Assembly (NCBI GenBank): GCA_028281495.1
Contig: JANQJU010000040.1
Coordinates: 18,635 to 82,634 of the forward strand
Source: SAR324 cluster bacterium
Lineage (GTDB): Bacteria; SAR324; NAC60-12
Length of the DNA stretch: 64,000 nt
Reading direction: 5' to 3'
Positions 50,237 to 59,106 of this stretch are shown here, piece by piece. The translations under genes and the position numbers were made by a program. How positions within the stretch are numbered: position 1 is the stretch's first letter; every line of letters starts with the position of its first letter. The notes beneath the pieces are model-generated. The model was not told the origin of the DNA. It searched no databases and saw only the letters and a list, made by a program, of their open reading frames with translations.

Positions 50237-51433
50237 ATGAGCAAAACAAAAATTGTTTCTTCCAACAAGCAGGTCCAACCCTTCATGCGAGGGATGTTGA
50301 CCCACTCTCTCGTACAACGCGGGATGGAATTCAAAAAAGCTTATAAAACTGCACAAGACGTAAAGCAGCGGCTTTCCAAAACCGAGTCCATCACAACCTA
50401 CGCTCTCAAAACCGTGATCAACGAAGAAATTAAAAAGCGGTATGGAAAAACGTTTCTGGAAAAATTAGATCAACCTCAAACGGATGTCCTGTCGGTGATT
50501 CGGGTGCTGCATCACGAAAGTAGTTTTCCCTTTTCGCGAGGCCTGTTAGCGAAGTCGCTGACAGCGGCTGGAATTTCACCGGGGCGGGCTTATGAGATGG
50601 CACAAGAGATTCAACAGGAAATGGTTCGAGAAAACATTCAGTCCATTGATCAACAACTTCTGTATCAGCAAGTCTACCAAAAACTTTTGTACGAAGAAGG
50701 GCCGGAGACTGCCGAATTTTATGAGATTGCAACCCAGCTCAAGCGGCTGGATCGCCCTATGATCATCTACATTGGAGGGGCGGTGGGAATTGGAAAGTCT
50801 TCTTTAGCCACCGAGTTAGCGTCTCGATTGGATATCTCCAAAGTCAACGGTACGGATATGATTCGCCAGATCATGCGAATGGTGTTCACTGAACAAATCC
50901 TTCCTGCCTTACACACGTCTTCATTTGAGGTCGCTCATCTCGAAGTTGTCAGCCGCTTGAAAGAGGAAGATCAAATCATTGCTGGGTTCACGTGGCAAGC
51001 AGCAAAGGTCATTGTGGGAGTGCGAGCTGTGGTCGAACGCGCTATTCAAGAAAACATCAATGTGATTATTGAAGGCGTGCACTTGCTCCCCTCTTTGATC
51101 CAATTCGATGATCTGAAAAACCAAGCCTACCACATTCCAATTGTTCTTTCCCTCACCGATGAAGCTGCGCATCACACCCGCTTCGATTTCCGACAGCACG
51201 AAACCCAAACACGCTCAGCAGATCGATATCAAAGCTATTTTTCAAAGATTCGTGATGTCCACGATTACTTTGTGGAACAGGCCCAGGGAGAAGATATCGA
51301 CATCGTCGAAAACGACGATTTTGATCAAGCGAGCAATGAATTGGTCCAGATTGTACTTGCGAATCTACAAAAGCAGTTAGGTAGCCAAGTTCTCCACGAT
51401 TTGAAACGAAAAGAAGTCTCTATACATGATTGA
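50237..51433 (+). CDS. 2-phosphoglycerate kinase with two ATP-cone-like domains
   Basis: 398 aa, COG2074-like. The kinase domain begins near 175: Walker A is IYIGGAVGIGKSSLA, followed by the family segment VNGTDMIRQIMRM, LPALHTSSFEVAHLE, IIAGFTWQAAKVIVGV and VNVIIEGVHLLPSL. It would make 2,3-bisphosphoglycerate from 2-phosphoglycerate. Upstream are two ATP-cone-like modules: ~1-75 (VQPFMRGMLTHSLVQRGM) and ~95-165 (FPFSRGLLAKSLTAAGI); archaeal enzymes usually carry one. CGGAGCC precedes the ATG. The aPGM gene follows on the same strand, so both act on 2-phosphoglycerate. Confidence 0.88.
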   Translation: MSKTKIVSSNKQVQPFMRGMLTHSLVQRGMEFKKAYKTAQDVKQRLSKTESITTYALKTVINEEIKKRYGKTFLEKLDQPQTDVLSVIRVLHHESSFPFSRGLLAKSLTAAGISPGRAYEMAQEIQQEMVRENIQSIDQQLLYQQVYQKLLYEEGPETAEFYEIATQLKRLDRPMIIYIGGAVGIGKSSLATELASRLDISKVNGTDMIRQIMRMVFTEQILPALHTSSFEVAHLEVVSRLKEEDQIIAGFTWQAAKVIVGVRAVVERAIQENINVIIEGVHLLPSLIQFDDLKNQAYHIPIVLSLTDEAAHHTRFDFRQHETQTRSADRYQSYFSKIRDVHDYFVEQAQGEDIDIVENDDFDQASNELVQIVLANLQKQLGSQVLHDLKRKEVSIHD

Positions 51434-51543
51434 CCCAAGGGGGGATGTTTTCGGCTTTACTCTATTTCGTTCGTTATATTAAGTTTTTATTAGTTTATTT
51501 AAAAGTGTGTTAATTGCCTTAATGAAATATTTGGTAGAATTTC

Positions 51544-52782
51544 ATGAAAACCCAATACCCGACTTTGCTCGTCATTTTGGATGGTGTGGGTGACGAATCC
51601 ATTCCAGAATTGGGGAATCGTACCCCTCTCCAAGCCGCTCATCTGCCAACGTTAGACCGGCTGGCTCAAGAGGGACAATGTGGCTTAGCAGATCCTGTAT
51701 CCAATGGGGTCGCTGCGAGTACTGCCGAAGGAACGCTTGCTATCTTAGGCTACGATGCAGAACGTTATCCGCTCAAACGCGGTGCTATCGAGGCATTCGG
51801 AGCCAATCTGCCAATTCAATCGGGCGATATTGCTTTGCGCGGAAACTTTGCTTGTATAGAAAAAAATGGACGGGTTAAAAATCGTCGGGCGGGGAGAATC
51901 CGAGAAGGAACGGAAGAATTGACCCATGCGCTCAACCAAATGGCGGCTTCTTTGGATTCGGAAGTGGAGTTCACTGTAGGAGCAGGCACCGAACATCGTT
52001 TTGCCCTGGTGATGAAAGGGGCAGGATTGTCGGCAAAGATCGTTGGAAGTGACCCTAAAGATACGAATCCGCATGGCTTACGAATCACACCGCATGCAAT
52101 TGATCCCGACGATCTGGCAGCTCAACGAACGGCAATCTTTTTAGATCAATTCGAGCAGGCGGCACAATCTGTTTTGGAAAGACATCCTGTGAATGAAGCA
52201 CGCTTGAAGCAAGGGCTTATGCCGGCAAACGCTGTGTTGACTCGCGATCCAGGGGCGTTCGTCCGTTTGCCGGCTTTTCAAATTCGAGACAATCCTCTCA
52301 AGGGACTGTGTATCGCACGGGGAAAAACGGTGCTCGGTCTGGCCGAAATGATAGGCATGGACACCTACTCTTCTCCTTCCATGACCGCAAACCTGGATAC
52401 TGATTTAGAAGCTAAATTCAGCTATGCCGTGCAAAAGTTGACGGACTATGACTTGGTGCTGGTTCATATCAAAGGAACTGATATCGCAGCGCACGATCTC
52501 CTTCCTCAAGTGAAAACGGAATTTTTAGAAAAAATTGACCAGGAGTTGGGCCGTGCCTTAGAAAATTTCAAGGCCCCGCTGCGTGTTGCCGTAATTGCGG
52601 ATCATTGCACGTCGAGTCTGCGTGGTTGTCATATCGAAGGCCCTGTGCCCCTTTTGATTTGCAGCCCTGGGTTGACGCCGGATTCCGTCCAAAAATATGA
52701 TGAAACACAAGCAACCGAAGGCTATTTCGGTCGCTTCTCTACCCATCAATTTCTGCCCAAGCTGTTGCATGAATTTTTCTAG
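51544..52782 (+). CDS. Archaeal-type cofactor-independent phosphoglycerate mutase
   Basis: Interconverts 2- and 3-phosphoglycerate without 2,3-BPG; alkaline-phosphatase superfamily, 412 aa (archaeal ApgM length). The metal site starts with LLVILDGVGDESI; the nucleophile region is VAASTAEGTLAILGYDAERY (Ser/Thr in AST); C-terminal metal ligands lie in LVHIKGTDIAAHDLLPQVK and VAVIADHCTSSLRGCH. The pattern GNRTPLQAAHLPTLDRLAQEG is typical of aPGM. It lies 110 bp after the 2-phosphoglycerate kinase gene. The pair suggests handling of 2,3-BPG or a cyclic derivative outside the standard pathway. No strong ribosome binding site is seen. Confidence 0.92.
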   Translation: MKTQYPTLLVILDGVGDESIPELGNRTPLQAAHLPTLDRLAQEGQCGLADPVSNGVAASTAEGTLAILGYDAERYPLKRGAIEAFGANLPIQSGDIALRGNFACIEKNGRVKNRRAGRIREGTEELTHALNQMAASLDSEVEFTVGAGTEHRFALVMKGAGLSAKIVGSDPKDTNPHGLRITPHAIDPDDLAAQRTAIFLDQFEQAAQSVLERHPVNEARLKQGLMPANAVLTRDPGAFVRLPAFQIRDNPLKGLCIARGKTVLGLAEMIGMDTYSSPSMTANLDTDLEAKFSYAVQKLTDYDLVLVHIKGTDIAAHDLLPQVKTEFLEKIDQELGRALENFKAPLRVAVIADHCTSSLRGCHIEGPVPLLICSPGLTPDSVQKYDETQATEGYFGRFSTHQFLPKLLHEFF

Positions 52783-52817
52783 TCAGGTGAGAGGCATGCC
52801 TGTCTACGTCTCCGATA

Positions 52818-54443
52818 TCAGACGTTGAATATTGAAATCAAAGATTTCAGTTCTCCAGCAAATCGGTGTAGCACAAGGGCTTGTTCCTGGTTTTTTTGAA
52901 TTTTGGATTTGGTGTCTTTTGTTACGTCGTTGATCCCTTGGATGTTGCGATTGATTTCCTCAACGGTGGTGCTTTGTTCATGAGTTGCCGAGGCAATTTG
53001 TGTGGTCAACCCCCGGATTTGGTCCATCGCCGAGGTCACCGATTGGAGCACCTGGCCTGCCTCAGTCGCTTGTTGGATTGTATGTTCACCGGCTCGTTTA
53101 CTTTCGATCATCGAATTTGCGGCCTGTTTCGCCCCTCCTTGTAGACGTTCCACAATATCGTTGATTTCTTGAGTGGATTCTCTTGTTTTTTGTGCCAAGG
53201 TTCGTACTTCGTCTGCAACCACCGCAAACCCGTGACCATGCTCTCCTGCACGTGCTGCTTCAATGCCTGCATTCAGGGCCAATATGTTGGTTTGCCCCGC
53301 AACGCTACCGATCACATCGACAATGTTCCCGATTTCTTGGCTGCTTTGCTCCAGCAACAGGATGGCGTCCGTGGAGTCGCTCACTTTGCTCACCATATTC
53401 GTGATCGAGTCAATGGCTAAATTCAATGTCACTCCCCCTTGTTCGGTTTGTTCACTCACTTTGTCCGTAAGATCGGCTCCTTGCTGAGTGTTCCGAGCCG
53501 TTTCGTTCAGCGTCAGCGAAATCTGCGACATCATATGGGCCGCCTGCTCGGTTTCTCGGCTTTGGTTATCGATCCGGGAAACCGACTGTTCCGTCATGTT
53601 TTGTAATTCATGGGCAATGTATAGAAGGGTTTGACTCAACTTGTTACTCTGTTGGATGATTCGTTCAAATTTCTCAAAGATGTTGTTGAGGTACCGCTGT
53701 ACTCGCATGATTTCCGTGCTGCCAGATTCTTTGATACGCAGACTCAGCTTATTGTGGTCTTCAATTTCCTTTACCGTGGAAATGAGGTTCATCAGAGGCT
53801 CCTTGAGGCTCTTTAAGATGAGGTAGGAAATGCCTGAAGAGAGAAGGGTGATGACGATGATGGTGGTGAGCATCATCGTGACAACAAAATTTCGAATTTC
53901 TGGAATGAGTACCGCGAATCGCTCAGAGTTGGTGTTGTACTCTTTGAGGGAATTGCGGAAGTTGGCGATAAAACTGGTGGCATCCATTCTTCCTGACAAA
54001 TAGTTATCAATATTTTTTAGGGCAATGTCATTGTCTTTTATGTCTTTGATACAAAGGTCCAATGCCTCACCGAAGCCCAAGACTCGGAATAAAAGGTCTT
54101 CAAAGAAATTCACGGCTGCCAAACATTGTATCGGTTGTTCCTTGATAAAAAACACCAAGCCTTTCAGCCCCGTATTTTTAGGATCGGAAGAGCTTTTCGA
54201 TACGAGAGTGTTGTCTGGAGAAGCTCCGTTCTGCAAACTGCGTTCAAATTCATCTAGCTTCATGTTCGCTAACAGAACACCTTCCACATGCTCCCGTTCC
54301 AAAAAAGTGAAATGTCCCGTTTTCGCGACTTCGACTAAACCAAAAATACTAAGACCTGCCAGTAAAATATTGATCGACAAGATGATCTGAAATTTTTTCT
54401 GAATACTCAGCTCGTTAGCTATTCTTTCAATCCCCTTCAGCAT
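52818..54443 (-). CDS. Methyl-accepting chemotaxis protein
   Basis: 541 aa from the ATG at 54443, preceded by AGGGGGTTCA; the in-frame upstream extension lacks homology. TM1 at ~17-37 (IILSINILLAGLSIFGLVEV), a ~145-residue helical periplasmic sensor containing FTFLEREHVEGVLLANMKLD and a pair of cysteines, which recalls four-helix or CZB-free zinc/NO-type sensors, TM2 ~180-203 (VVTMMLTTIIVITLLSSGI), HAMP, then signalling domain (NILALNAGIEAARAGEHGHG; DEVRTLAQKTRESTQEI). It is convergent with the aPGM gene. No che genes are near. The ligand is unknown. Confidence 0.92.
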   Translation of the reverse strand: MLKGIERIANELSIQKKFQIILSINILLAGLSIFGLVEVAKTGHFTFLEREHVEGVLLANMKLDEFERSLQNGASPDNTLVSKSSSDPKNTGLKGLVFFIKEQPIQCLAAVNFFEDLLFRVLGFGEALDLCIKDIKDNDIALKNIDNYLSGRMDATSFIANFRNSLKEYNTNSERFAVLIPEIRNFVVTMMLTTIIVITLLSSGISYLILKSLKEPLMNLISTVKEIEDHNKLSLRIKESGSTEIMRVQRYLNNIFEKFERIIQQSNKLSQTLLYIAHELQNMTEQSVSRIDNQSRETEQAAHMMSQISLTLNETARNTQQGADLTDKVSEQTEQGGVTLNLAIDSITNMVSKVSDSTDAILLLEQSSQEIGNIVDVIGSVAGQTNILALNAGIEAARAGEHGHGFAVVADEVRTLAQKTRESTQEINDIVERLQGGAKQAANSMIESKRAGEHTIQQATEAGQVLQSVTSAMDQIRGLTTQIASATHEQSTTVEEINRNIQGINDVTKDTKSKIQKNQEQALVLHRFAGELKSLISIFNV

Positions 54444-54587
54444 TGAACCCCCTATTATATCGTGTGGAAACTTGAGTATTAATGATGGGCAACCCCCGAA
54501 CCTGACAAGTAATCTCAAAAATAGGCAACTTACAACTCTGTTCACTCCTTCTTTTGAAAAATAAGGAACAACAGAACACCGTATTTA

Positions 54588-54627
54588 AAACAACATAGTA
54601 ACATTCAAAAAACAACATAGTAACAAA
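54588..54627. repeat. Two direct copies of a 17-bp sequence
   Basis: AAAACAACATAGTAACA occurs at 54588-54604 and 54611-54627, 23 bp apart, in the AT-rich spacer upstream of the Rieske gene and upstream of the third chemoreceptor gene. It could be a paired regulator site. Confidence 0.55.
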
Positions 54628-54663
54628 TATGTGTTTTATTCACTGACTTTATAAAGTTTTTTA

Positions 54664-54720
54664 TTTACAAAGCGATTTAAGCTTTGTATTACGTACTTTG
54701 TAAAATAAATACTTTACAAA
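54664..54720. promoter_or_regulatory. Two stacked inverted repeats in the Rieske gene promoter
   Basis: TACAAAGC-N7-GCTTTGTA (54666-54673 with 54681-54688) and TTTGTAAA-N8-TTTACAAA (54697-54704 with 54713-54720) share the half-site TTTACAAA/TTTGTAAA. Centres are about 31.5 bp apart, three helical turns. This looks like a double operator; the regulator is not encoded next to it. Confidence 0.6.
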
Positions 54721-54814
54721 CTAAGGTGCTATACTTCTCGTTGAAGCATGGCAATGCAGTTTGAGACAATCTTTTGTCGTTTACGCGGTAATCAATCACG
54801 GAGATGGAGGTTTT

Positions 54815-56410
54815 ATGAATTGGACAAAAGCAGTGAAAGTAGAGGATTTGCAGAAAAAGAAAGCGATGGTATTTCGCAGCGGGGCCAAACAAATCGCTCT
54901 GCTGCAACACGAAGGGAGGACGTTTGCATTGGACAATCGATGCCCACATGAAGGGTATCCTTTGTCGCAAGGCTCGGTAGATGAGAGTTGTATACTCACC
55001 TGTCAATGGCATAATTGGAAGTTTGATCTTTCGAATGGAGAAAATGTGTTAGGAGGCGACAACGTGCGCACCTATGCGACTCGTGAAGAGGAAGGATACA
55101 TCTGGGTCGACCTCTCGCCACTCTCACCGGAAGTGGTATTGCGGCAGATCTTGAAAGCGCTTCGCAAAGCCCTGCATGAGCGTGACTATGGGCGCCTTGC
55201 CCGTGAGCTGGTTCGTCTGCATTTCCACAAGTTGGATCCAACGCGAGCGTTAGTATTTGCGATCGAATGGTCGGCATCCCAACTGGAGTTTGGCACCACC
55301 CATGCTTATGCAGGGATGGCTGATTGGCTGGCTCTCTACGATGAGCATCCGGAAGATCCCGAATTGCAATTGACCGCCCTGACAGAAGCCTTGGATCACA
55401 TCGCCTTTGATGTGATCCGTCATGAAGAGTTTCCATATGCTGAAGAATCTCTGCCCTACACATCTCAAGCCCTAGCCGATGCGATTGAACAAGAAGACGA
55501 ATCAAGAGCTGCCAGCTTAGTCCGAGGGGCTTTGGCCACTGGCCTGGGGTTTGAAGATCTCGAACGGACTCTGACTAGTGCGGCTTTAAAGCACTACAAT
55601 GATTTTGGCCATTCTCTTATTTATGTAGTGAAAACGGGTTATCTGATTCGACGTCTGGGACAGGCGGTAGAAGCGCCGCTTTTGCTGAGCCTGGTTCGAC
55701 ATTTGTGCTACACCACCCGTGAAGATTTGATCCCCGACTTTGCCAGCTATGCTCCGAGTTTGGAAGCCTTCCCCGAATTCGGCCCTGCTTCCAATACAAC
55801 ACGATCTACCGACAAGCCAAATTTGCCGCCAATACCAAAAAAATCCATCAAGCAGGCATTGAAATGGGTCGTGGAGCAAGCATCTGAAACTTCACCCGAA
55901 GCATTATATGTGCATTTGACCAAGGCGAATGCAGCCAACATGCTGAACTTTGATCGATCAAAAGAGAGACTCATTCATCAGCACCCAAAAGACAACACCG
56001 GCTGGCTTGACTTCACTCATGCGCTGACATTTGCCAATGCGGTTCGTGTGCAATCGGCCAAGTTTCCCGAATTTTGGAAGCCCGGTTTATTGCAAATTGC
56101 CTGTTTTTTCGGACGCAATCTCCCCCACCTGGGCACAGAAACGGAGGCTGATGCCTGGCAGGTTTCCAACCCTGAGGAATTCTGGAACGAAACCATCGCT
56201 CACCTGTTCGATCACGGTTTGGGATTGCCTATTTTTGCCGTTCATCATGTCAAAACCTCATTGGCTGTTCGTGAAGAAGTACAACACGAACCCGATCTGG
56301 AACCCCATTTGCTAGCGGCATTGAATCGGTTTCTGCACAGTCCACTCAAGCAAAAACATCCGCGGCGAGCGGTATCTCAAGGGATGGATTTGGTGGGAAA
56401 GGACTTTTGA
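54815..56410 (+). CDS. Rieske [2Fe-2S] protein with long helical C-terminal domain
   Basis: 531 aa from the ATG at 54815 (GGAGGTTTT upstream). Residues ~1-100 are a Rieske ferredoxin domain: RCPHEGYPLSQGSVDE (Cys-x-His) and LTCQWHNWKFDLSNGE (Cys-x2-His). Residues ~115-530 are almost all helical and rich in His and acidic residues, with two loosely similar halves (FHKLDPTRALVFAIEWSASQ, LKHYNDFGHSLIYVVKTGYL, FTHALTFANAVRVQSAKF and AHLFDHGLGLPIFAVHHVKT). This recalls the questin-oxidase-like family, but I cannot assign it firmly. A monooxygenase or Baeyer-Villiger-type reaction fed by the Rieske cluster is a hypothesis. The promoter has paired inverted repeats. Cytoplasmic. Confidence 0.8.
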   Translation: MNWTKAVKVEDLQKKKAMVFRSGAKQIALLQHEGRTFALDNRCPHEGYPLSQGSVDESCILTCQWHNWKFDLSNGENVLGGDNVRTYATREEEGYIWVDLSPLSPEVVLRQILKALRKALHERDYGRLARELVRLHFHKLDPTRALVFAIEWSASQLEFGTTHAYAGMADWLALYDEHPEDPELQLTALTEALDHIAFDVIRHEEFPYAEESLPYTSQALADAIEQEDESRAASLVRGALATGLGFEDLERTLTSAALKHYNDFGHSLIYVVKTGYLIRRLGQAVEAPLLLSLVRHLCYTTREDLIPDFASYAPSLEAFPEFGPASNTTRSTDKPNLPPIPKKSIKQALKWVVEQASETSPEALYVHLTKANAANMLNFDRSKERLIHQHPKDNTGWLDFTHALTFANAVRVQSAKFPEFWKPGLLQIACFFGRNLPHLGTETEADAWQVSNPEEFWNETIAHLFDHGLGLPIFAVHHVKTSLAVREEVQHEPDLEPHLLAALNRFLHSPLKQKHPRRAVSQGMDLVGKDF

Positions 56411-56412
56411 GC

Positions 56413-57234
56413 TCATTGGAGGGAAGCCTCGGCTTTCTCAGGGTATTCCAATTCCATTCGAACCACATGACTTTTCCCAGCGGCATCATTGATGTTGGAG
56501 ATGCCTTCGAACACGAGAAGCTGTTGGGTGGTTTTGTCGTAGGTGAGGCGGATCGGCTCGACAAAAATGCGAAGGAAAAACGTGGCAATTTGCAGGCGAA
56601 ACACTACTGCCTCTCGACCTTCATAAGTGAGCTCGGTTTCGCGAGTTAAATCGAAACGAAAATAATCTTGTTGGTGGGGAACAATGAAATCGAGTTCAAT
56701 GTTGCGACCCTGTATCAAAGCCTCCCAGTTTTCCACGATAAAATAATGAAATCCGGCATCCAACACAGCGGTTTGCATAGAAGCCAACGTCACTTCTTTG
56801 GTCTCCGCAGTTTCGCTTTTTCGATAGAAAAGACGAATCGACGATTCATCCACATCGGCTCCTTCGAGATAGCCATCGCGTTCATCCTCTAAGCGGAAAC
56901 TTGGACGATTCAAGTCTTTACGAAATTCAATCGTTTTCCGGGCAATGATGTCTCCTTCTGCGTTGCGGTAAAGCGTATCTGCATATAGGTTGAGGTCAGC
57001 ATCTACCCGCTCCTTATATTCTTCCGAGTACAAAAATTTCTTGGTTTTTAGGTCGTAGGCATTGCCAATGTAGTGTTTCGGATTGGTCACATCAGCTTGA
57101 GCTGTTGTTGACATCGAAATTGCAACAGTCATCATCAAAAACCCCATCAAAATTGAAATGGAAAATTGTTGTATCGGTTGGGTAAAATGTCTCTTCAGAG
57201 TTTTCGGCCGAGTCGTTTGAATGACATGTTCCAT
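56413..57234 (-). CDS. Exported protein of unknown function next to the cyclopropane-synthase-like gene
   Basis: 273 aa from the ATG at 57234 (GAGGGTTC upstream), 8 bp after the methyltransferase stop. A long N-terminus ends in a signal segment (ISILMGFLMMTVAISMSTTA, cleavage near QA/DV). The mature part is beta-rich (FRKDLNRPSFRLEDERDGYL, IVPHQQDYFRFDLTRETELT, FLRIFVEPIRLTYDKTTQQL). No family recognised; such beta-rich periplasmic proteins paired with Cfa-like enzymes may help move or sense lipids. It is convergent with the Rieske gene, stops 2 bp apart. Confidence 0.7.
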   Translation of the reverse strand: MEHVIQTTRPKTLKRHFTQPIQQFSISILMGFLMMTVAISMSTTAQADVTNPKHYIGNAYDLKTKKFLYSEEYKERVDADLNLYADTLYRNAEGDIIARKTIEFRKDLNRPSFRLEDERDGYLEGADVDESSIRLFYRKSETAETKEVTLASMQTAVLDAGFHYFIVENWEALIQGRNIELDFIVPHQQDYFRFDLTRETELTYEGREAVVFRLQIATFFLRIFVEPIRLTYDKTTQQLLVFEGISNINDAAGKSHVVRMELEYPEKAEASLQ

Positions 57235-57242
57235 GAACCCTC

Positions 57243-58280
57243 CTATCGTTTTTTGAATAAGTAGTGGGAAACCAGCCATTCTTCTCCGCTACGAAATCCC
57301 CAAACTTCAGAAACTGCCATGAAAAACATGCGCCAGCGGTTGAACCACACCAGTGCATTTTGTTGACCATAAGTGTTGGCCATGACTTCTAGCAAAGTGG
57401 CTTGATGGGCATCCATGTTCTGGAGCCAGGCTTCAGCTGTTTTGTGGTAATGGATTCCCGACATCGCCCAGTGTTTTTCGAGGGTCACATCGTTCTGAAA
57501 ATACAAGAGCAGGTCATCAGATGGCATGATGCCGCCTGTGAAGAAATAGCGTCCCATCCAATTGTCGTCGCCTTCGGTCTCAAAGGGATAGGCATAACGG
57601 TGATGGGTGAAGATGTGGACAAACAATTTGGCTTCACTGCGCATCCAAGAGGAAATCCGTTGTAACAACATTTCGTAGTTTCGCATGTGTTCGAACATTT
57701 CCACCGAAACGACCCGATCAAAGCTGCGGTCAGTTTGAAAGTCATTCATATCGCAAGTGATCACTTCCAAGTTGGATAGGTTTCGATCGTGAGCACGTCC
57801 CATAATGAACTCTCGCTGCGAATTGGAGTTGGATACGGCAGTGATGCGAGACCCTGGATAATGCTCGGCCATCCACAAACTCAGAGACCCCCACCCACAT
57901 CCGAGTTCCAAAATATCGAGGCCTTCTTTCAATTCAGCACGTTGGCACGTGAGGGCGAGCATCGCGTCTTCGGCTTGGTCGAGCGTGTGAATGTTTTCGG
58001 GGAAGTAACAACAACTGTACTTCAGGCGATGCCCTAAAGCTTTGAGGAAAAACGAGGCAGGGACTTCATAGTGCTGTTCATTGGCTGCTTCCATGTGCAC
58101 TGCAATGGGATCGTGTTTTAAATGGTTTACAAAGGTTTGTAGCTTGTTTTGTTGTGCTTCGGGGTCGGCTTGTTTTTCTTCGCGCAAACGCTGGCGAATG
58201 AATTGCCGCATCCCAAAACGGGTCAACGAATCGGGAACTTTCCCATTCTCAACCAACTGGATGAGTAAATTCAAAAGCAT
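57243..58280 (-). CDS. Cyclopropane-fatty-acid-synthase-like SAM methyltransferase
   Basis: 345 aa. The CFA/coclaurine-N-methyltransferase subgroup is marked by ANEQHYEVPASFFLKALG, RLKYSCCYFPENIHTLDQAE, the SAM motif DILELGCGWGSLSLWMAE, VSVEMFEHMRNYEMLLQRIS and GGIMPSDDLLLYFQ. It transfers a methyl(ene) group from SAM to a phospholipid acyl chain or to an amine; the SCCYF form is typical of the coclaurine-like branch, so the substrate is uncertain. Bacterial CFA proteins are cytoplasmic and act at the inner membrane. It is co-transcribed with the exported partner gene downstream. Confidence 0.88.
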   Translation of the reverse strand: MLLNLLIQLVENGKVPDSLTRFGMRQFIRQRLREEKQADPEAQQNKLQTFVNHLKHDPIAVHMEAANEQHYEVPASFFLKALGHRLKYSCCYFPENIHTLDQAEDAMLALTCQRAELKEGLDILELGCGWGSLSLWMAEHYPGSRITAVSNSNSQREFIMGRAHDRNLSNLEVITCDMNDFQTDRSFDRVVSVEMFEHMRNYEMLLQRISSWMRSEAKLFVHIFTHHRYAYPFETEGDDNWMGRYFFTGGIMPSDDLLLYFQNDVTLEKHWAMSGIHYHKTAEAWLQNMDAHQATLLEVMANTYGQQNALVWFNRWRMFFMAVSEVWGFRSGEEWLVSHYLFKKR

Positions 58281-58578
58281 AAAGGATATCCATTCATTGA
58301 AAGATTAGCTCATTGCCAGACCCAGTCTTCGAAAGATGGGAAACGGAGATGGCAAATGCAAATAACAAAGTGAGAAACCATGATAATTATCTAGCGTTTA
58401 CCCCCCGTCACACACAATACTCAATTTTGATCGGAGGGTCCGAAGGCCCCAAATCACCTCATATTGCCACGTCCTGCACTTTCGAACGATTTCTGATTTG
58501 TGTTTTTGTTGTTAAAAACGCTAAAAACGGCATAGAAGATGAATTTCAATCCTGAAACGACTTTAACCCCGGAGGATT

Positions 58579-58890
58579 ATGCGAAAATTAGCTATTTTTA
58601 CCCTATTGATGTTGTTTGGGACGGCGACTTTTGCCGCGGATTCCCTTCATGCGGATCGAGAAGGGATTCCAGCATTGCAATATTATCAATCGTCAGAATC
58701 TTTAGAAAAATCGCGGAGCAAAGCTCGGAATCGCCGTTTGAAACGGAAGAAATCAGATCAAGATCTGGTGGGCGACTTGGAACGTGGTTCGTCCTTGGTG
58801 ATTGCAAGTCCGACTATTGAAAAGGGGGCTCGCGTCCGAGAAATCAATATCAATGTGATCACTCGTGACATCACGTTCATCGCTAGATAA
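58579..58890 (+). CDS. Small exported basic protein
   Basis: 103 aa. GGAGGATT precedes the ATG. A signal peptide (RKLAIFTLLMLFGTATFAAD, cleavage near FA/AD) is followed by a Lys/Arg-rich stretch (SKARNRRLKRKKSDQDLVGD) and a C-terminal beta-like segment (SLVIASPTIEKGARVREINI). No family recognised. It stands alone before the Sel1 lipoprotein gene. The 298-bp spacer before it (58281-58578) holds no gene I could support. Confidence 0.7.
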   Translation: MRKLAIFTLLMLFGTATFAADSLHADREGIPALQYYQSSESLEKSRSKARNRRLKRKKSDQDLVGDLERGSSLVIASPTIEKGARVREININVITRDITFIAR

Positions 58891-59106
58891 TCCTTCCTGA
58901 TGAGGGCATGTCTGCCAATGTAGTGGCATGCCATCTGCAAACCTATCCTTTAGTTTTGGCTCTCCATTCAGGTGCATTTCATGCCTTGTCACAAGGGTCG
59001 CTTTTGAGGCCAAAACAAAAAAATCTGTACTCAGCCCAATGCCTTTCTGTCCTGCCATGCGGGTGGGGTGTCTTTATCAGACGTACTTTGTTGCTGGTAT
59101 TTCCTT

